Assembly: GCA_028753945.1 (NCBI GenBank)
Contig: JAPNXP010000014.1
Coordinates: forward strand, 4,216,001 to 4,280,000
DNA: 64,000 bases
Source: Hexactinellida sp. DTS-2022
Taxonomy: Eukaryota; Porifera; Hexactinellida
Direction of reading: 5' to 3'
Numbering within the stretch: position 1 is the first letter of the stretch; each line of letters opens with the position of its first letter. The notes beneath the pieces are model-generated. The model saw nothing but the letters and a program-made list of their open reading frames with translations, did not search any database and was not told the origin of the DNA. Below are positions 23,813 to 35,416 of the stretch, piece after piece. A program made the position numbers and the translations under genes.

Positions 23813-24664
23813 CCTCTACTTAACCTTAGCAAAAAATTATCGACATACCCATGTGAATTTGAATCATCAGAAGAGGAATTAATTGTTGGGATGTTGATCC
23901 ATTCCCTACTGAATCGAAACAAGGGATTATGTTGCAGTCAAACAGAGGCGGCGCCAGGATTTTCAGGTAGGGGAGCTTTGGGGGGCCATGGAGGATTTTA
24001 GGGGGGGCAGCCTCAAAAAGGTGGGGCCATGGCCCCCCCTGGTTCCGCCACTGCGGTCAAATGGAGTTAATTCGACAAGAAAATGAATCTGAAGCTTGAG
24101 TAAACATCAAAATTGAACAATCAAAACAAAAAATATCTATGATAGAAAATACAAGAAAAACAGGTATTTACTTATGAATTGATTATTAAATTCTAATTTA
24201 GTTGTTAAACGATTAGTGCTAACCAAATTGATGTGATCAATAAATAGGAGGTATCTAAATTGCCATAGATTCAATAAATTGGTAAATAAGTCATATAGTG
24301 CATTATATACCAACTTTTTTATTAACATATAATTCTCGTTTGCATCGAACGAGATTTATTCAAATACACGAGCTCTTTGTTAAATGATTACAACCAAATT
24401 ATCCTCATGAATTTGGATTCAAATTAAAAAAAAGATCCAGCATTGAAGAGGGTGAGCTGTTTATTGTTCGTAACATCAAAAAGGATATAAAACTTCCAAA
24501 TACCCCAGAGCAGCCTAAATATCTTGGCCCTTTCGCGGCAACAAAAGTCACCAAGAGTAATTTAGTTTCTATCAAAGATGAAGCAAAACGTAATAACGTA
24601 TACTACCCTCTCCACCTATATAAAAAGGATATACAAAGAGAAAAACAGGTTAACAAAATTAAGT
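23813..24664 (+). pseudogene. Older integrase remnant, 3' piece
   Basis: Continues the protein broken at 19910: LLNLSKKLSTYPCEFESSEE, then a hAT MITE at 23943-24053. Further on, 24395-24664 encodes FGFKLKKRSSIEEGELFIVR, then PKYLGPFAATKVTKSNLV (a GPF-type C-terminal module) up to a TAA. The reading frame is broken between the pieces. 24664-25008 has a short further open stretch (24740-24890) and a possible donor AAG/GTAAAA. Confidence 0.55.
23943..24053. mobile_element. hAT-type MITE, CAGTGGCGG group
   Basis: Ends CAGAGGCGGCGCCAGG and CCTGGTTCCGCCACTG with flanks cagtcaaa (23935-23942) and cggtcaaa (24054-24061), 7/8 match. G/C-run body, 111 bp. Confidence 0.78.
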
Positions 24665-25249
24665 AAATTATCAATCATGGGATGGATAGTCATAGTATAT
24701 AATTACCTGTTCTTATTTTAATATTTTATCATTTGGTACGAAACATCCTACAGCCATCGGGAAAGATATAGGAGCAGCTGTCAATGGTACTTTAAATCCC
24801 CTAAATGTCCCGTTCTCAGCTCAAAAAGGAAAGTCTCATTTAAAAAGAGGGAATACAGGTGTAGCATCTGATATTGACAACAAGAAGCCCAAGGTAAAAT
24901 GGTTATTAATAAATACTAGATAGAATTAATATATTATTCGTACAATGTAGAATTTATTTTGTAATCTTAATGGTTATGAATGCAACCGAAAAGTATTATT
25001 TATTTTAGGGCTGAAACGAATATTCGAATGTAACGAACGAAACCTTTTTCTAAACGAACGAATATTCGAATATTCGTTCGTTTGGATGACGAAGCATTAA
25101 ATCAATTTCTAGAGACAAAATACATTGGAAAATAGGTTTTTGATCATGTTACAATGGTATAATAATAGTTACGAAGTGTATTATACACAAGTTAACTAAT
25201 AATCAGCTAGTTTAAGTGGGAATTTATATTTACGATATCTCTAAGCTAT

Positions 25250-25510
25250 ACAAAAGGGGAACGCGGAATTTGACCAACGAATAAGTAGGAATTTGACCAA
25301 TGCACAAAATAGGAATTTGGCCAACTGTTTGTTCTAAGTAGGAATTTGACCAATGTACAAATAGGAATTTGACCAACGCACGAAATAGGAATTTGGCCAA
25401 CCGTTTGTTTTAAGTAGGAATTTGACCAACGAATAAGTAGGAATTTGAGCAACACAAGAAATAGGAATTTGTCCAAACGTTTGTTCTAGGTAGGAATTTA
25501 CCAATTCATA
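25250..25510. repeat. MULE subterminal array, left
   Basis: Ten or so units of AGGAATTTGACCAA separated by variable spacers such as CGAATAAGT and TGTTTGTTCTAAGT. The mirrored array is at 27415-27615. Confidence 0.85.
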
Positions 25511-25678
25511 AAGCAGGGGAGTAGCTTTTCCCCGTTGCAAAGTTGATTGAACCCTTTTAATTCATTATAAGATATATTTATTGATTTGAATGGAAAACAA
25601 TTATAAGATAAGTGATAAGAAAATAAGTAAAAGATATGGAAGTAGAAGTTTAGTGATAGTATACTAAATAAAGAATTT

Positions 25679-27276
25679 TTATGTAAATATCTCCATAATT
25701 GTATTTATTGGAGTACGACAAATTGGACAAGGTTTTTCTTCATTGAGAAAATGCTGTCCACAGTTATTACACAAATTTGCGTGTCCACAAGGAACCAATG
25801 CGAATGAACGTTCCTTGGTTTTGCAACAAATTATGCAGTCGTTTGGTGAACTTTCTTCTACATCACTATACATATCTTCCATCTCAACCGTATATTGTGA
25901 ATAATCTGCGGGAATATTTTTACCCTTTCGTCCAATAGTAAGTGAGACAGCAGTCAAATATTGTTCAGTTGAAAATATTCCATTCTCTAACTTTTCTATA
26001 TATTCCTCCCTCCGTTTTGCTTTTTCGATGATATTTCTTTTTGTAGGTCTTGTTATTTGTAGATCATTCTCTAGCCTCATATATTCAGAAGCAAAATCAG
26101 TGATTACCTTCGATAACTCGGTTAAAAATTTCCATACATTGGGATGATGCACTTTTATACTCGATTTCAATGATTTGTGGAACGACTCACATCCATTGTT
26201 CGTGGCAATCCGAGATGAATAGACAGACAAATCCTTTTCTCCCAATATCCAAGTTTTTCTAATGTATTTCTTCAATTTATTGACAAGTTCCTTATCAGTA
26301 CCACATAGTTCAAATACTTGTGCCTCTAATACAGAAAAAGTGCTCGTGATTTCGCTTTGTGGTAATAGAGGCAAAGCCATTAGCTTTCTCAACCAATCGG
26401 CATATATTTCTTGTGTTTTGTACAATTTTCCCAGGCCCAGTATTTGAGTTTTTTTCCAAATTGCCTGGGTGAAATGGAACCAGCATCCTATCATTTTTAT
26501 TTCCGGAAAAAGATACATAAATGCGTTTCTGGGGGCTTTTTCAAAATCACTCACCGCTACTTTTGGACTAAATCAAGGAATGAGGTCAAGTAATTTCAAA
26601 ATTACTGCTGAATATAGCCCTTCAGTTTTCTTTTGCATTAAAACGTATATAGCAGGGATACAGTGCCCACGAAATGGAACGAATATTGTGAAGAGTTGAT
26701 AAAAGATAGACGGGACGGTGTAGAAAGTGCCATCAAATTGTATAATGTCAGCATTACTCGTTTTCATGAGCATGAAGTCTGCTGCTAAAATGACTGCCAC
26801 TGCACCATCATGATTAACAGTTCCCCGATACAAATGTGTAAATGGAGAAGCAACAATAAGTTTGGAAAAATCTTCTGCGTCTTTAGGGAGAGGTGGAAAT
26901 AAACATCTCCTTCTTTTGCACATACTGCTTTCAATTTGCTGAAATGATATCATATTTTTCAGAGGATCTTCTCGACAGGTTTCGTTAAAAACTTCACGCA
27001 GTCTCTCAGAAGAAGTTTCGGCTGCCCGTTTCAACTTATTTCTCAATGAATATACACCACGTTTATACGCTTCCTCTCCATGATCATGCGCAGACGTAGT
27101 GATCAGGGAGTTAGTAAATTATCAATTTTAGCATATCCTGGACAACCAAAACTTCTGTTAAGTGTACATCTTACATATGTAAATTGCTGAGAAGTCCTCA
27201 CTTTAACGTACAGAAAACCTTCTGATAAATAATTTAAAGAATTTAACTTCTTTCCTTCAACCAAAGTGACTTGCAT
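25679..27276 (-). pseudogene. FLYWCH-MULE transposase-RING fusion, two lesions
   Basis: Likely start ATG at 27274-27276. The N-terminus resembles a FLYWCH zinc finger: FLYVKVRTSQQFTYVRCTLN, GCPGYAKI, and after a one-base frameshift near 27100, AHDHGEEAYKRG. The MULE DDE core follows: IIQFDGTFYTVP (first D), then one in-frame TGA at 26573-26575, then VSDFEKA (second D), CWFHFTQAIWKK, and TNNGCESFHKSLKS (E). The C-terminus is a C3HC4 RING: DCIICCKTKER, VPCGHANLCNNC, CPICRTPI. A RING suggests ubiquitin-ligase activity. FLYWCH N-termini are known in animal MULEs; the C-terminal RING is unusual. Ends at TAA about 25679. Confidence 0.8.
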
Positions 27277-27414
27277 TTGAATGTTTTATGAAAATGCTCA
27301 AGTAAGAATACTTAAATAAACTCAAAACACAGAAACCATCAATTTTGAAGAAGACAAAACATGAGAATCCGTTAAGTGATGGTAATATAACAGTAATGCG
27401 TTAAATAAAAACAA

Positions 27415-27615
27415 GAGTTGGTAAAATTCCTATTTATGAAAAACAGTTGGTCAAATCCTACTTCGTACGTTGGTCAAATTCCTATTAACGAAAAACAGTT
27501 GGTCAAATTCCTACTTCCTGCGTTGGTCAAATTCCTATTTATGAAAAACAGTTGGTCAAATTCCTACCATTTATTTGTTGGTCAAATTCCTACTTATTTG
27601 TTGGCCAAATTCCGG
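27415..27615. repeat. MULE subterminal array, right
   Basis: About eight units of TTGGTCAAATTCCTA, the reverse complement of the left array. Confidence 0.85.
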
Positions 27616-27869
27616 CGTCCCATACAAAAGTATTGTTGTTGTTCAAATTAGTCAACGAATTTCCGTTTCAATCTAGTATTCGTCCAAACGAATATTCGTT
27701 TCGTAACGAATATTCGTTCAATCATTTCGAACGAACATTCGAATATTCGGTATATTCGTTTCAGCCTAATTTATTTGGCATTTCAAGAGAAATAATAATG
27801 GAAGAATTGAATCTTATCAAAGTATGTAGATTTAACTAATTGTTAATTCTTGAGCAAAACATTATATTT

Positions 27870-28160
27870 CTCTAACTATAAGGATGATACTATCAGACAA
27901 TTAAGAGATGAATCGTACATTTCGCCACTGCACGAAACTCTACATAATACACAGCATAAGCAGATGTGCCCAACTATTACTATTTATTCGATCTCCTAAA
28001 AAATGTTACAGCTTTCAACATGGTATGTTTTATTACATCAAGATCCGAATGTATTGAGAAATAAACCATTGATATGTACTCGTCTTTCACCCAATCCACA
28101 GAGTCGATATTGCATCGAATATACACGCAAAGTGCTTTACCCAGTTGTAAGTATCAATAA
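27870..28160 (+). pseudogene. Older element remnant between MULE and FB-C
   Basis: A decayed frame (DDTIRQLRDESYISPLHETL; later NPQSRYCIEYTRKVLYP) begins just after a possible acceptor CTATAAG at 27880. It may join the integrase tail at 24890 across an intron now filled by the MULE. Product not recognised. Confidence 0.35.
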
Positions 28161-28242
28161 AGTAAAGTAAAAAAACCAAGGCAGTGAAATTGGAACTGGC
28201 ACACTACATAGTAATCGGCCCAGTAAAAAGTAATATTTTAGT

Positions 28243-29164
28243 CTGGTCGTTGGAAGGTTGAACCTAGAAAAAAATCATACAAAGCGTATTTTAGTATCAT
28301 TAGAAGCGGAATTTTTCGTAGAATAACATATCCAAAATCCGCTAAAATCCGTTGTGGGGAAAATCTTTTACACGGGTGGCAGTGTCGGACATTTCATAGT
28401 AAATCGCCGACATTTTCGTAACTAACTTTCTCAAATCAATTCTAATCAGCTTATAATCATCATATTTGTACTCAGCGTAAAATTTCCAGCAATTTAATAT
28501 ACACATGAAAACATTTGGAGGATTTTCCATGGCAACGCTGGAATGTATGAAAAATATGTCAGGAATGTACGAACATTCCATTCTCAAATTGTGTGTCTAT
28601 CCAATCTAGTGACCCCTCGTTCAACTCCACTAGTATAATTATAGACATATCAACCCTCTAAAATGGGATTTGTCGAGATTAATCGAGATAAACCTAAAAT
28701 TGAAGATTTTCAGCTAAATCTCGTCAAATCCCATTTTAGAGGGTCGATATGTGTATAATTATACTAGTGGAGTTGAACGAGGGGTCACTAGATTGGATAG
28801 GCACACAATTTGAGAATGGAATGTTCGTACATTCCTGACATATTTTTCATACATTCCAGCGTTGCCATGGAAAATCCTCCACATGTTGTCATGTGATATA
28901 TCAAATTGCTGGAAATTTTACGCTGAGTACAAATATGATGATTATAAGCTGATTAGAATTGATTTGAGAAAGTTAGTTACGAAAATGTCGGCGATTTACT
29001 ATTAAATGGCCGACACTGCCACCCGTGTAAAAGAGTTTCCCCACAACGGATTTTAGCGGATTTTGGATATGTTATTCTACGAAAAATTCCGTTTCTAATG
29101 ATACTAAAATACGCTTTGTATGAATTTTTTCTAGGTATGACCCATTTTGGGATTTCAACGACCA
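28243..29164. mobile_element. Foldback element FB-C
   Basis: Arms 28243-28681 and 28718-29164 are near-perfect reverse complements with a 36-bp loop; both carry GGTCGTT at the outer edge. Core in the right arm: GAATGGAATGTTCGTACATT, then CATACATTCCAGCGTTGCCA, then TGG (28813-28875), mirrored at 28525-28585. Shares GAGTGACCCCT-type text with FB-B and FB-D. No real ORF. Confidence 0.88.
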
Positions 29165-29369
29165 TATTATTTGCATACGTACATACTAAATTACACTGGT
29201 TTTCATATAAATAGATTTGTGAGTATCAGGAAACCGAGATGATTGAACGATTATGCACATCCCAAAGCGAAAAAATACGCTTTTCAAGTTAGCAGCTCCA
29301 ACACAGACAGGCCCTTTTTACTCCCCTGTCAATGAAGAAAGCAATTGGAAAAATGTCAACAATTAGGTA

Positions 29370-29925
29370 TTGCATTTGCTGGAAAAATCGCACAGCATAC
29401 TTCTCTATCAGGATGTCTTCTCTCTAAATATATATATTCCCTGTCAGACTGAGAACAATGGGATGGATGGCAATTGCTTCTTTAGATGCATTTCTAACAT
29501 AGTTTCAGGCACCGAAGATCACCATAGCAACTCAGGGCTGAGGTATGTAGATATATGGCGACTAACGGGAACACATTCATCAACAGTTATCTCAAAACTG
29601 TTGATAAACACACATCCCCTATGACCTATTTAAAGAAGTCTTGTATGACAGAAAATCATATATGGGCCACTGACGTTGAAGTGATTGCAATATCCTCCAT
29701 TTTGGATTCCGACATGTATGTAGCAACAGAACAGTATGATGCCAGCAAATTATGGAAACGAAATAGTTGGAATCGGTATTCTGGTTGCATTGACAGTTCT
29801 AGGCATCGTCAAGCAGTTTATCTCTATATTTCTAACATTAACCATAATCATTATGAACCAGTTATAAGTCTGATGATTTCAAAGTACAGCCTTTATTTAC
29901 TGAATGATCTGTTTATTTATTAAAT
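29370..29925 (+). pseudogene. OTU-family cysteine protease remnant (copy 1)
   Basis: NNGMDGNCFFRCISNIVSGT contains the OTU catalytic Asp-Gly-Asn-Cys block. After a one-base frame change come IWATDVEVIAIS and SNINHNHYEPVISLM, with the C-terminal His-Tyr-Glu box. Order and spacing (about 150 residues) fit OTU deubiquitinases. A Leu-Arg after the Cys helix (SGLRYV) also fits. It lies 3' of the old integrase remnant, so it may be that element's second domain; OTU domains are known in Ginger-type transposons. Flanking sequence 29926-30262 shows no gene. Confidence 0.7.
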
Positions 29926-30265
29926 GAATACTAGATTTGTATTTATATAATTTTTTGTTACCTACTGTGGCTTAAACACAATTGAAAGAATCGACTGGAC
30001 TAGGGCTGCTTGCGCACTGTGGCTTGTTCCTTAAGTGTATTGGACACAGAAATCGACCTCCTCACATAGTTGAATTTAGTTACGAAAGTTTTCATAAAGA
30101 GACCACAATGTATGTGTCAAGTCATATAGTTTATGATAGAATCATTGCAAGTGTTGTCAAGTATGATAGAATCACTACAACAGACTTGTGTAAGCGAGTC
30201 AAGTTATTATAGATTAAGTATCTCCATGGTGTGATTCAAGCTACGATGCGAGTCAAGTTACGATG

Positions 30266-31200
30266 AAACAGGCCTTACCACTACTCCGAACCATGGATTA
30301 GTTAAAGGCCATTCATAAATAGGTGACTTATCCTTATCTCAATAGCTAGTAAAGACAGACCAGAGAAATGCATTATAATTACATAGGAAGTTATGAACAT
30401 GATATCAAGGCATACATAACACCCTTTAGAATTGTGATATACAGTACATAATAGATATAGTGATATTGGATATAGTGATATATTGGATATAGTGATAATT
30501 TTGCAGCTTTAGGTGCGTCCCGAGCAAATCCCATAGAAATTTTATTGGTTATAGTGATATCATTATTGGAAATAGTGATAATTTGTGTACAGACTACACA
30601 ATAATATTGGATTTTTGACCTTCCTCGGACCCCATAATTTCATATTTTACAGTATAAATATCGTTATCACTTGAACTTGATAAGGAATTTGATTATTCTT
30701 TTCAGAATATAAGTATTGACAATGTATACAATCATATATTAGATGCGGTGATACAGTGGATATAGTGATATAATGGGTAAGTGACATATTGGATATAGTG
30801 ATATATTGGATATAGTGATAATTTGGCCACAAATCAGATGTCCCCACCATTATAACTATATCCAATATGTACTGTATCACCATTTGATTACGTAATCGCT
30901 AGTTTTCGTGGGAATTATCGTGTTATTATAGCCTGCTTTTAACATAGTTAAACGCGTTATAAATGTTCAAAATTGGAACAGGATGTCCATAACTAGTTGA
31001 ATGAAATATATCGAAATTATAAATGGAATGTTGACACATTCCTCGGTTGCCAGGGAAATGTATATTTCCTAAAATGAGTTATAACCCAAAAACTATCGAT
31101 ATTATGAAAACTATGCTAGTACTATATATCCGCAATTGGTAACTTCCTATTCATTGATAATATATTTACTAGGCCTAACTTAAATAATCTTTGAGATAAT
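30266..31200. repeat. FB-A half copy
   Basis: Matches the left arm and part of the loop of FB-A, from GGCCTTACCACTACT to AACTTCCTATTCATTGATAA. The mirrored arm is missing. Interrupted by a TA-flanked MITE at 30442-30874. Core at 31022-31060. Confidence 0.7.
30442..30874. mobile_element. Tc1/mariner-type MITE with GGATATAGTGATA repeats
   Basis: Ends CAGTACATAATAGATATAG and CTATATCCAATATGTACTG, flanked by TA (30440-30441, 30875-30876). The uninterrupted site survives in FB-A at about 2403-2415, confirming exact insertion at TA. Interior has repeated TGGATATAGTGATA. Confidence 0.85.
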
Positions 31201-31384
31201 GAGTGTATTACCATATAAAGAATTAAGTGCAAATAATACACATTTTGATAGTAAAGACATTTATTAGGTGTATCCGACTTAAAATCCCTGTACAAATGTA
31301 ATAATTTCCTGTACAGAACAGCAAAATGGTTAAAATCCCAGGACTGTACAGGGAATCCCTGTACGGTTGGAAGGTATGCAAAAT

Positions 31385-32435
31385 TGTGGAGTATGTGGAG
31401 TATGTAGCTTATGGAACCTTATCTGAACAGCATTTCGATAATACAACTGTGCACTCATGAAATTCGTCACATTCGCATAGGTTAGAAGTAGCTAGAGGGG
31501 TAGCAGATACATCTGTAAATGCTTGTTTCTATGATCAATTTGATTCTGTAGAGAACAATAACTTACCACTTAATTATGGTAATCTAAATAAGGTTAAAAG
31601 TTCTGCAATTCTGCGAAAAGCTAAATTTGATTTGTCTAGTTTACAGAGGTATTCTAATGATAACTGGACTGAGTTAATTAGCTCACAACAGTATTATAAA
31701 AATAGTGTTAGTGGTCTTCATGTTAGAGGTTACATACGGTCATTAAGTCATAATCCTTTTATTGTACACATGTACACTGAAGATCAAATAAAAAATTGAA
31801 ATTGTTTAAAGATTCAAGAATTGTTCTTTACTTAGATGCCACAGGATCAATTGTTAGGAAATTAGAACCTCACTAAAGAAAGTATTCTATTACGCTCTTA
31901 CTGTAAGACATCCTACTTACTCCACTAGTCCAATTCCACTAGCAGAAATGATTAGTTCAGGGCACACCAGTGCTGAAATAAGTTATTTTTTGCACAAATG
32001 GTCCCTTGATGCAAAGAAAATACTGGACGATCTAAACATTTCACAAGTTGAAATAGATTTCAGCTGGGTATTAATTCACATTTCTTGTAGTATTTTTCTC
32101 AAGTGTGATATAGATACCTATCTCCATAAGTGTTGGAATATGGTAGATGTAAATTCTGCAGTTAATGAAACGGACTTTAAAGTAATTCTTCACTTATGTT
32201 CGGCTCATTTAATACACAGCATAGGATTTCATATAAATAAAAAAATTATAATACAAAAAGATGTGAGAAAACTGTTTTACATTACGCGCTGTTGAAATGA
32301 CAAGTATCAATAATTTATTCCAATCTTTATGCATTGTATTTACGAGTAGTTTTTTAAGTGCAATAGTAAAGACACATACTCATTTGCTAGAAACATACAT
32401 TAGTAATGAATCAGTAAACTCCTTAGAGACTAATA
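31385..32435 (+). pseudogene. Unclassified DDE transposase, decayed copy, 5' part
   Basis: Homologous, block by block, to the better copy at 61159-64000. Best-kept piece is 31948-32295: EMISSGHTSAEISYFLHKWS, VEIDFSWVLIHISC (second acidic site) and VILHLCSAHLIHSIGF (Cys/His block). Upstream, RIVLYLDATGSIVRK (around 31820) holds the first acidic site, after a frame change. Several stops and frameshifts. Broken at 32435 by foldback FB-D and resumes at 35417. Confidence 0.75.
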
Positions 32436-33228
32436 GTGGGGCAGCATAACAGCCATATTGGAGTTAATTGTTAAATTTTTGATACAAGCATGAAAATTGG
32501 CACAGACATAGATAAATATATCATAAAAAAGGATATGGATATGGAGGCATCACGAAATTTTAATATTTTTAAGATGGCGGCCAAAAATTGTCGGAAAGTG
32601 TCGGACAAAGGCCCGCTCTCGCGATTACTTGTTAAATGACCTCGTAGAGTGTTTATATACACATATTTATTCTCAAATGACTGTGCGATGAAGAAAGAGT
32701 GGTCACTCGATAGGATAGAAACAATATTTGAGAATGGAATGTGTTACATTCCAGCGTTGTCAAGGAATGTCCTCCCTCCCAAACATGGTCATGTGACCCC
32801 TATAATGACTGGAAATCTTATGCTGATTACGAATATCAGCATTAAACATTGATTAAAGTTCAATTGACATAGTTAATTTGATTTTGTACATATATGTACT
32901 ACAGTATAACTCGGTTAGTACGTACTTCGGCTTAGTAAGTACTAATTTATTTAACCAATTGGTAATTTATATGTATCTCAATATAATGTAAAGTCAGTTA
33001 GTATGTACACTTGGATAATATGCACAAATTTTCTCTCCCGAGGGGTTACATACTAACCGAGTTCTATTTGAGTCAAAATGTCATTCCGACTTAAAAATCT
33101 TGTGAAACTTTTACTCGATTAAGCGGAGAAATCTATTAACTGGTGGCTCTATAAAGCGAGTCGACTACGTTTAATCGACAGATTCGACACCAATGCCTAT
33201 CTTATATTCAACGGATATTTCCATAGTA

Positions 33229-33407
33229 CAGTAGAATCTCGTTAGTACGAACACGGTTAATACCATTTCGCGGATAAGACGACAAACAGTTCCACAGAAT
33301 CAAGTCCCTACAAGCTACAATGGGGTTTACTCCGGTTAATATGAACTCTGGATAAAGCTAACAAAATTATATCGTCCGTTGGTGCTCGTATTAACGAGGT
33401 TCTACTG
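33229..33407. mobile_element. pogo/Tigger-type MITE
   Basis: Ends CAGTAGAATCTCGTTAGTAC and CGTATTAACGAGGTTCTACTG-type complement, flanked by TA (33227-33228, 33408-33409). 179 bp, no ORF. Confidence 0.75.
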
Positions 33408-33468
33408 TATATAGACATGCATGTAAAGATCTTATCGATGTTTTAATATAAATCACAACTGTGTATAC

Positions 33469-33598
33469 CAGGTTTTTTTTTAAGTTGAGACCTTGGTGTG
33501 ACTCAATACTGCAGCGGCTGCGGCCGACTTCATCGTGGTGTAACTCCAAAACATTTTGGTGCAAAATTTACACCAAGATTGGCCTTAAAAAAACCCTA
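33469..33598. mobile_element. hAT-type MITE (poly-T end)
   Basis: Ends CAGGTTTTTTTTTAAG and CCTTAAAAAAACCCTA with flanks gtgtatac (33461-33468) and gtgtattc (33599-33606). A related truncated element is at 43489-43666. Confidence 0.6.
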
Positions 33599-33799
33599 GT
33601 GTATTCTATTTCCTGAAAATAGTGGATATTATACAATACGAAAAATATTGTAAAATTCTGCGCCGATTGAGGACTAAATCCTCCAGGTGAATGGCTCGAT
33701 ACGCCCCTGCCATTCGAGTTACCCAGTGATCATCGATTATTAATAGTTGCAGTTATAAACTCTTCTAAGTCGTTGTTTATTAAATAGGAGCCTTCGGTC

Positions 33800-34222
33800 T
33801 CGGTCGCATTTGCGACGGATTGGTGCTACGCACCTCAAGTTAACTGCCGCTATGCGGCCTTGCTCCTCACTAAAACATTGATGATAGAGTTAGTAAAGCA
33901 TCCCTTCCTACCATTTCCATACTTTTAACTTGTTTAGCTATAATACCCGTGAAAGCAAACTTCTAGGGTGATTTTGAATTTTCATTAATCTGTTACCTTT
34001 TTTGTAAACAACAATAATATTCATATTAATATTTTTAAAACGCGAAATTTGAAATCAGCATACGTGCTTGTTTACCAATTCTAAAATTAGTTAGTTATTT
34101 TTTATCTCGTATATAAATGCAGTTTCTATTCCCCCATCACTTTAATGCAACCTGGACAAACAAACACACACATTGGTCACACACACACAAACAAACAACA
34201 GGCGAGTTTTAATAATATAGAT
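33800..34222 (-). repeat. Helitron-like fragment inside FB-D
   Basis: Same family and orientation as 20440-20841; minus-strand start TCTATATTATTAAAACTCG next to A. Confidence 0.4.
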
Positions 34223-34512
34223 TCATCAATAGTTTCTTAAAATCCTTAGCCCCTGAATGTTCTCGCCTAAAATATTTTGAGCGCTTGAACTAAATAAATC
34301 CTAATTAAATTCAAAAATTGAAATAATATAACCTCACCAGTACGAACACGGATAATGCGAATTTCCGGTTACTATTAAACACAATTTTTGGACGCTTCAA
34401 AGAATCTTGAATTCAAATAACACCGGTTGATACCAATTTGTAAATAGCCGAAAATAGAAGACACGAAAAGTGATTATTTGATTTATACAGTACTAACTAA
34501 CTTTACATTATA

Positions 34513-34613
34513 CAGTTGAAACCGGATATTTTTAACACCGGATATTTTTAACAATCGGATATTTTTAACAAATTTTCGTTAAAAGAATGTGTTAAAATAT
34601 CCGGTTTCAACTG
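34513..34613. mobile_element. Tc1/mariner-type MITE, 101 bp
   Basis: Ends CAGTTGAAACCGGATATTT and AAATATCCGGTTTCAACTG (nearly), TA-flanked. The mirrored left arm of FB-D near 32985 lacks it and shows the empty TA site. Confidence 0.85.
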
Positions 34614-34726
34614 TATTGAGATAGTACATATAAATTACTAATTGGTTAAATAAATTAGTACTTACTAAGCCGAAGTACGTACTAACCGAGTTATACTGTA
34701 GTACATATATGTACAAAATCAAATTA

Positions 34727-34986
34727 CCGTATTTCCCCGAATAAGCGCCCCGGCGCTTATTGTTTTCGTGGGCCAAAATTATACTGAAGATTTTGTGAAA
34801 AATCCAGAATATAATATTTAAGTGGGTTCTAATGGTTTCCACCAACAGTATACCTGCCGAAGTTGTCAAAATCAATGGAATTTCATTACAGTGATCTAGT
34901 AATGTGTTTAAATTTTATCATACCAATGTCATTTTTATTGACCCGGCGCTTATTCAAGCCCCCGGCGCTTATTCGGGGAAATACGG
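34727..34986. mobile_element. MITE, CCGTATTTCCCCGAATAAG type
   Basis: Ends CCGTATTTCCCCGAATAAGC and GCTTATTCGGGGAAATACGG are perfect complements, followed inward by GGCGCTTATT repeats. The opposite FB-D arm (about 32875) lacks it. Confidence 0.8.
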
Positions 34987-35416
34987 AAACTATGTCAATT
35001 GAAGTTTAATCAATGTTTAATGCTGATATTCGTAATCAGCATAAGATTTCCAGTCATTATAGGGGTCACATGACCATGTTTGGGAGGGAGGACATTCCTT
35101 GACAACGCTGGAATGTAACACATTCCATTCTCAAATATTGTTTCTATCCTATCGAGTGACCCCTCTTTCTTCATCGCACAGTCATTTGAGAATAAATATG
35201 TGCATATAAACACTCTACGAGGTCATTTAACAAGTAATCGCGAGATCGGGCTTTTGTCCGACACATTCCGACAATTTTTGGCCGCCATCTTAAAAATATT
35301 AAAATTTCGTGATGCCTCCATATCCATATCTTTTTTTATGATATATTTATCTATGTCTGTGCCAATTTTCATGCTTGTATCAAAAATTGAACAATTTTAT
35401 TGCTATGCTGCCCCAC

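Larger units (their letters stand above)
25009..27766 (-). mobile_element. MULE transposon with inverted minisatellite arms
   Basis: Ends GGCTGAAACGAATATTCGAA and CGGTATATTCGTTTCAGCC, followed inward by AACGAATATTCG repeats. Inside these lie arrays of TAGGAATTTGACCAAC-type units (25250-25510) and their reverse complement (27415-27615). The transposase gene lies between the arrays. A clear 9-bp target duplication was not found. Inserted in the older integrase/OTU element. Confidence 0.75.
32436..35416. mobile_element. Foldback element FB-D, TA-flanked, with nested inserts
   Basis: Ends GTGGGGCAGCATA and TATGCTGCCCCAC, flanked by TA (32434-32435, 35417-35418), in the DDE gene. Arms: about 32436-33010 and 34483-35416, the right one lengthened by two nested MITEs. 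Core 32734-32772 (GGAATGTGTTACATTCCAGC then GTTGTCAAGGAA), mirrored 35090-35130. The middle (33010-34480) contains a pogo-like MITE, a hAT MITE and a Helitron-like fragment. Short open frames inside are arm translations. Confidence 0.85.

Noticed and set aside
25250..25510. Regular repeats with spacers suggesting a CRISPR array
   Set aside because: Spacers are similar to each other and of varying length, the array is mirrored at 27415-27615, and the genome is eukaryotic.
25679..26000. RING finger as a separate host IAP-like gene
   Set aside because: It is in the same uninterrupted frame as the MULE catalytic region, with no intron or start between them.
32649..35213. Pair of similar 60-70-codon frames as duplicated genes
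   Set aside because: They are translations of the two inverted arms of FB-D and include the noncoding core.
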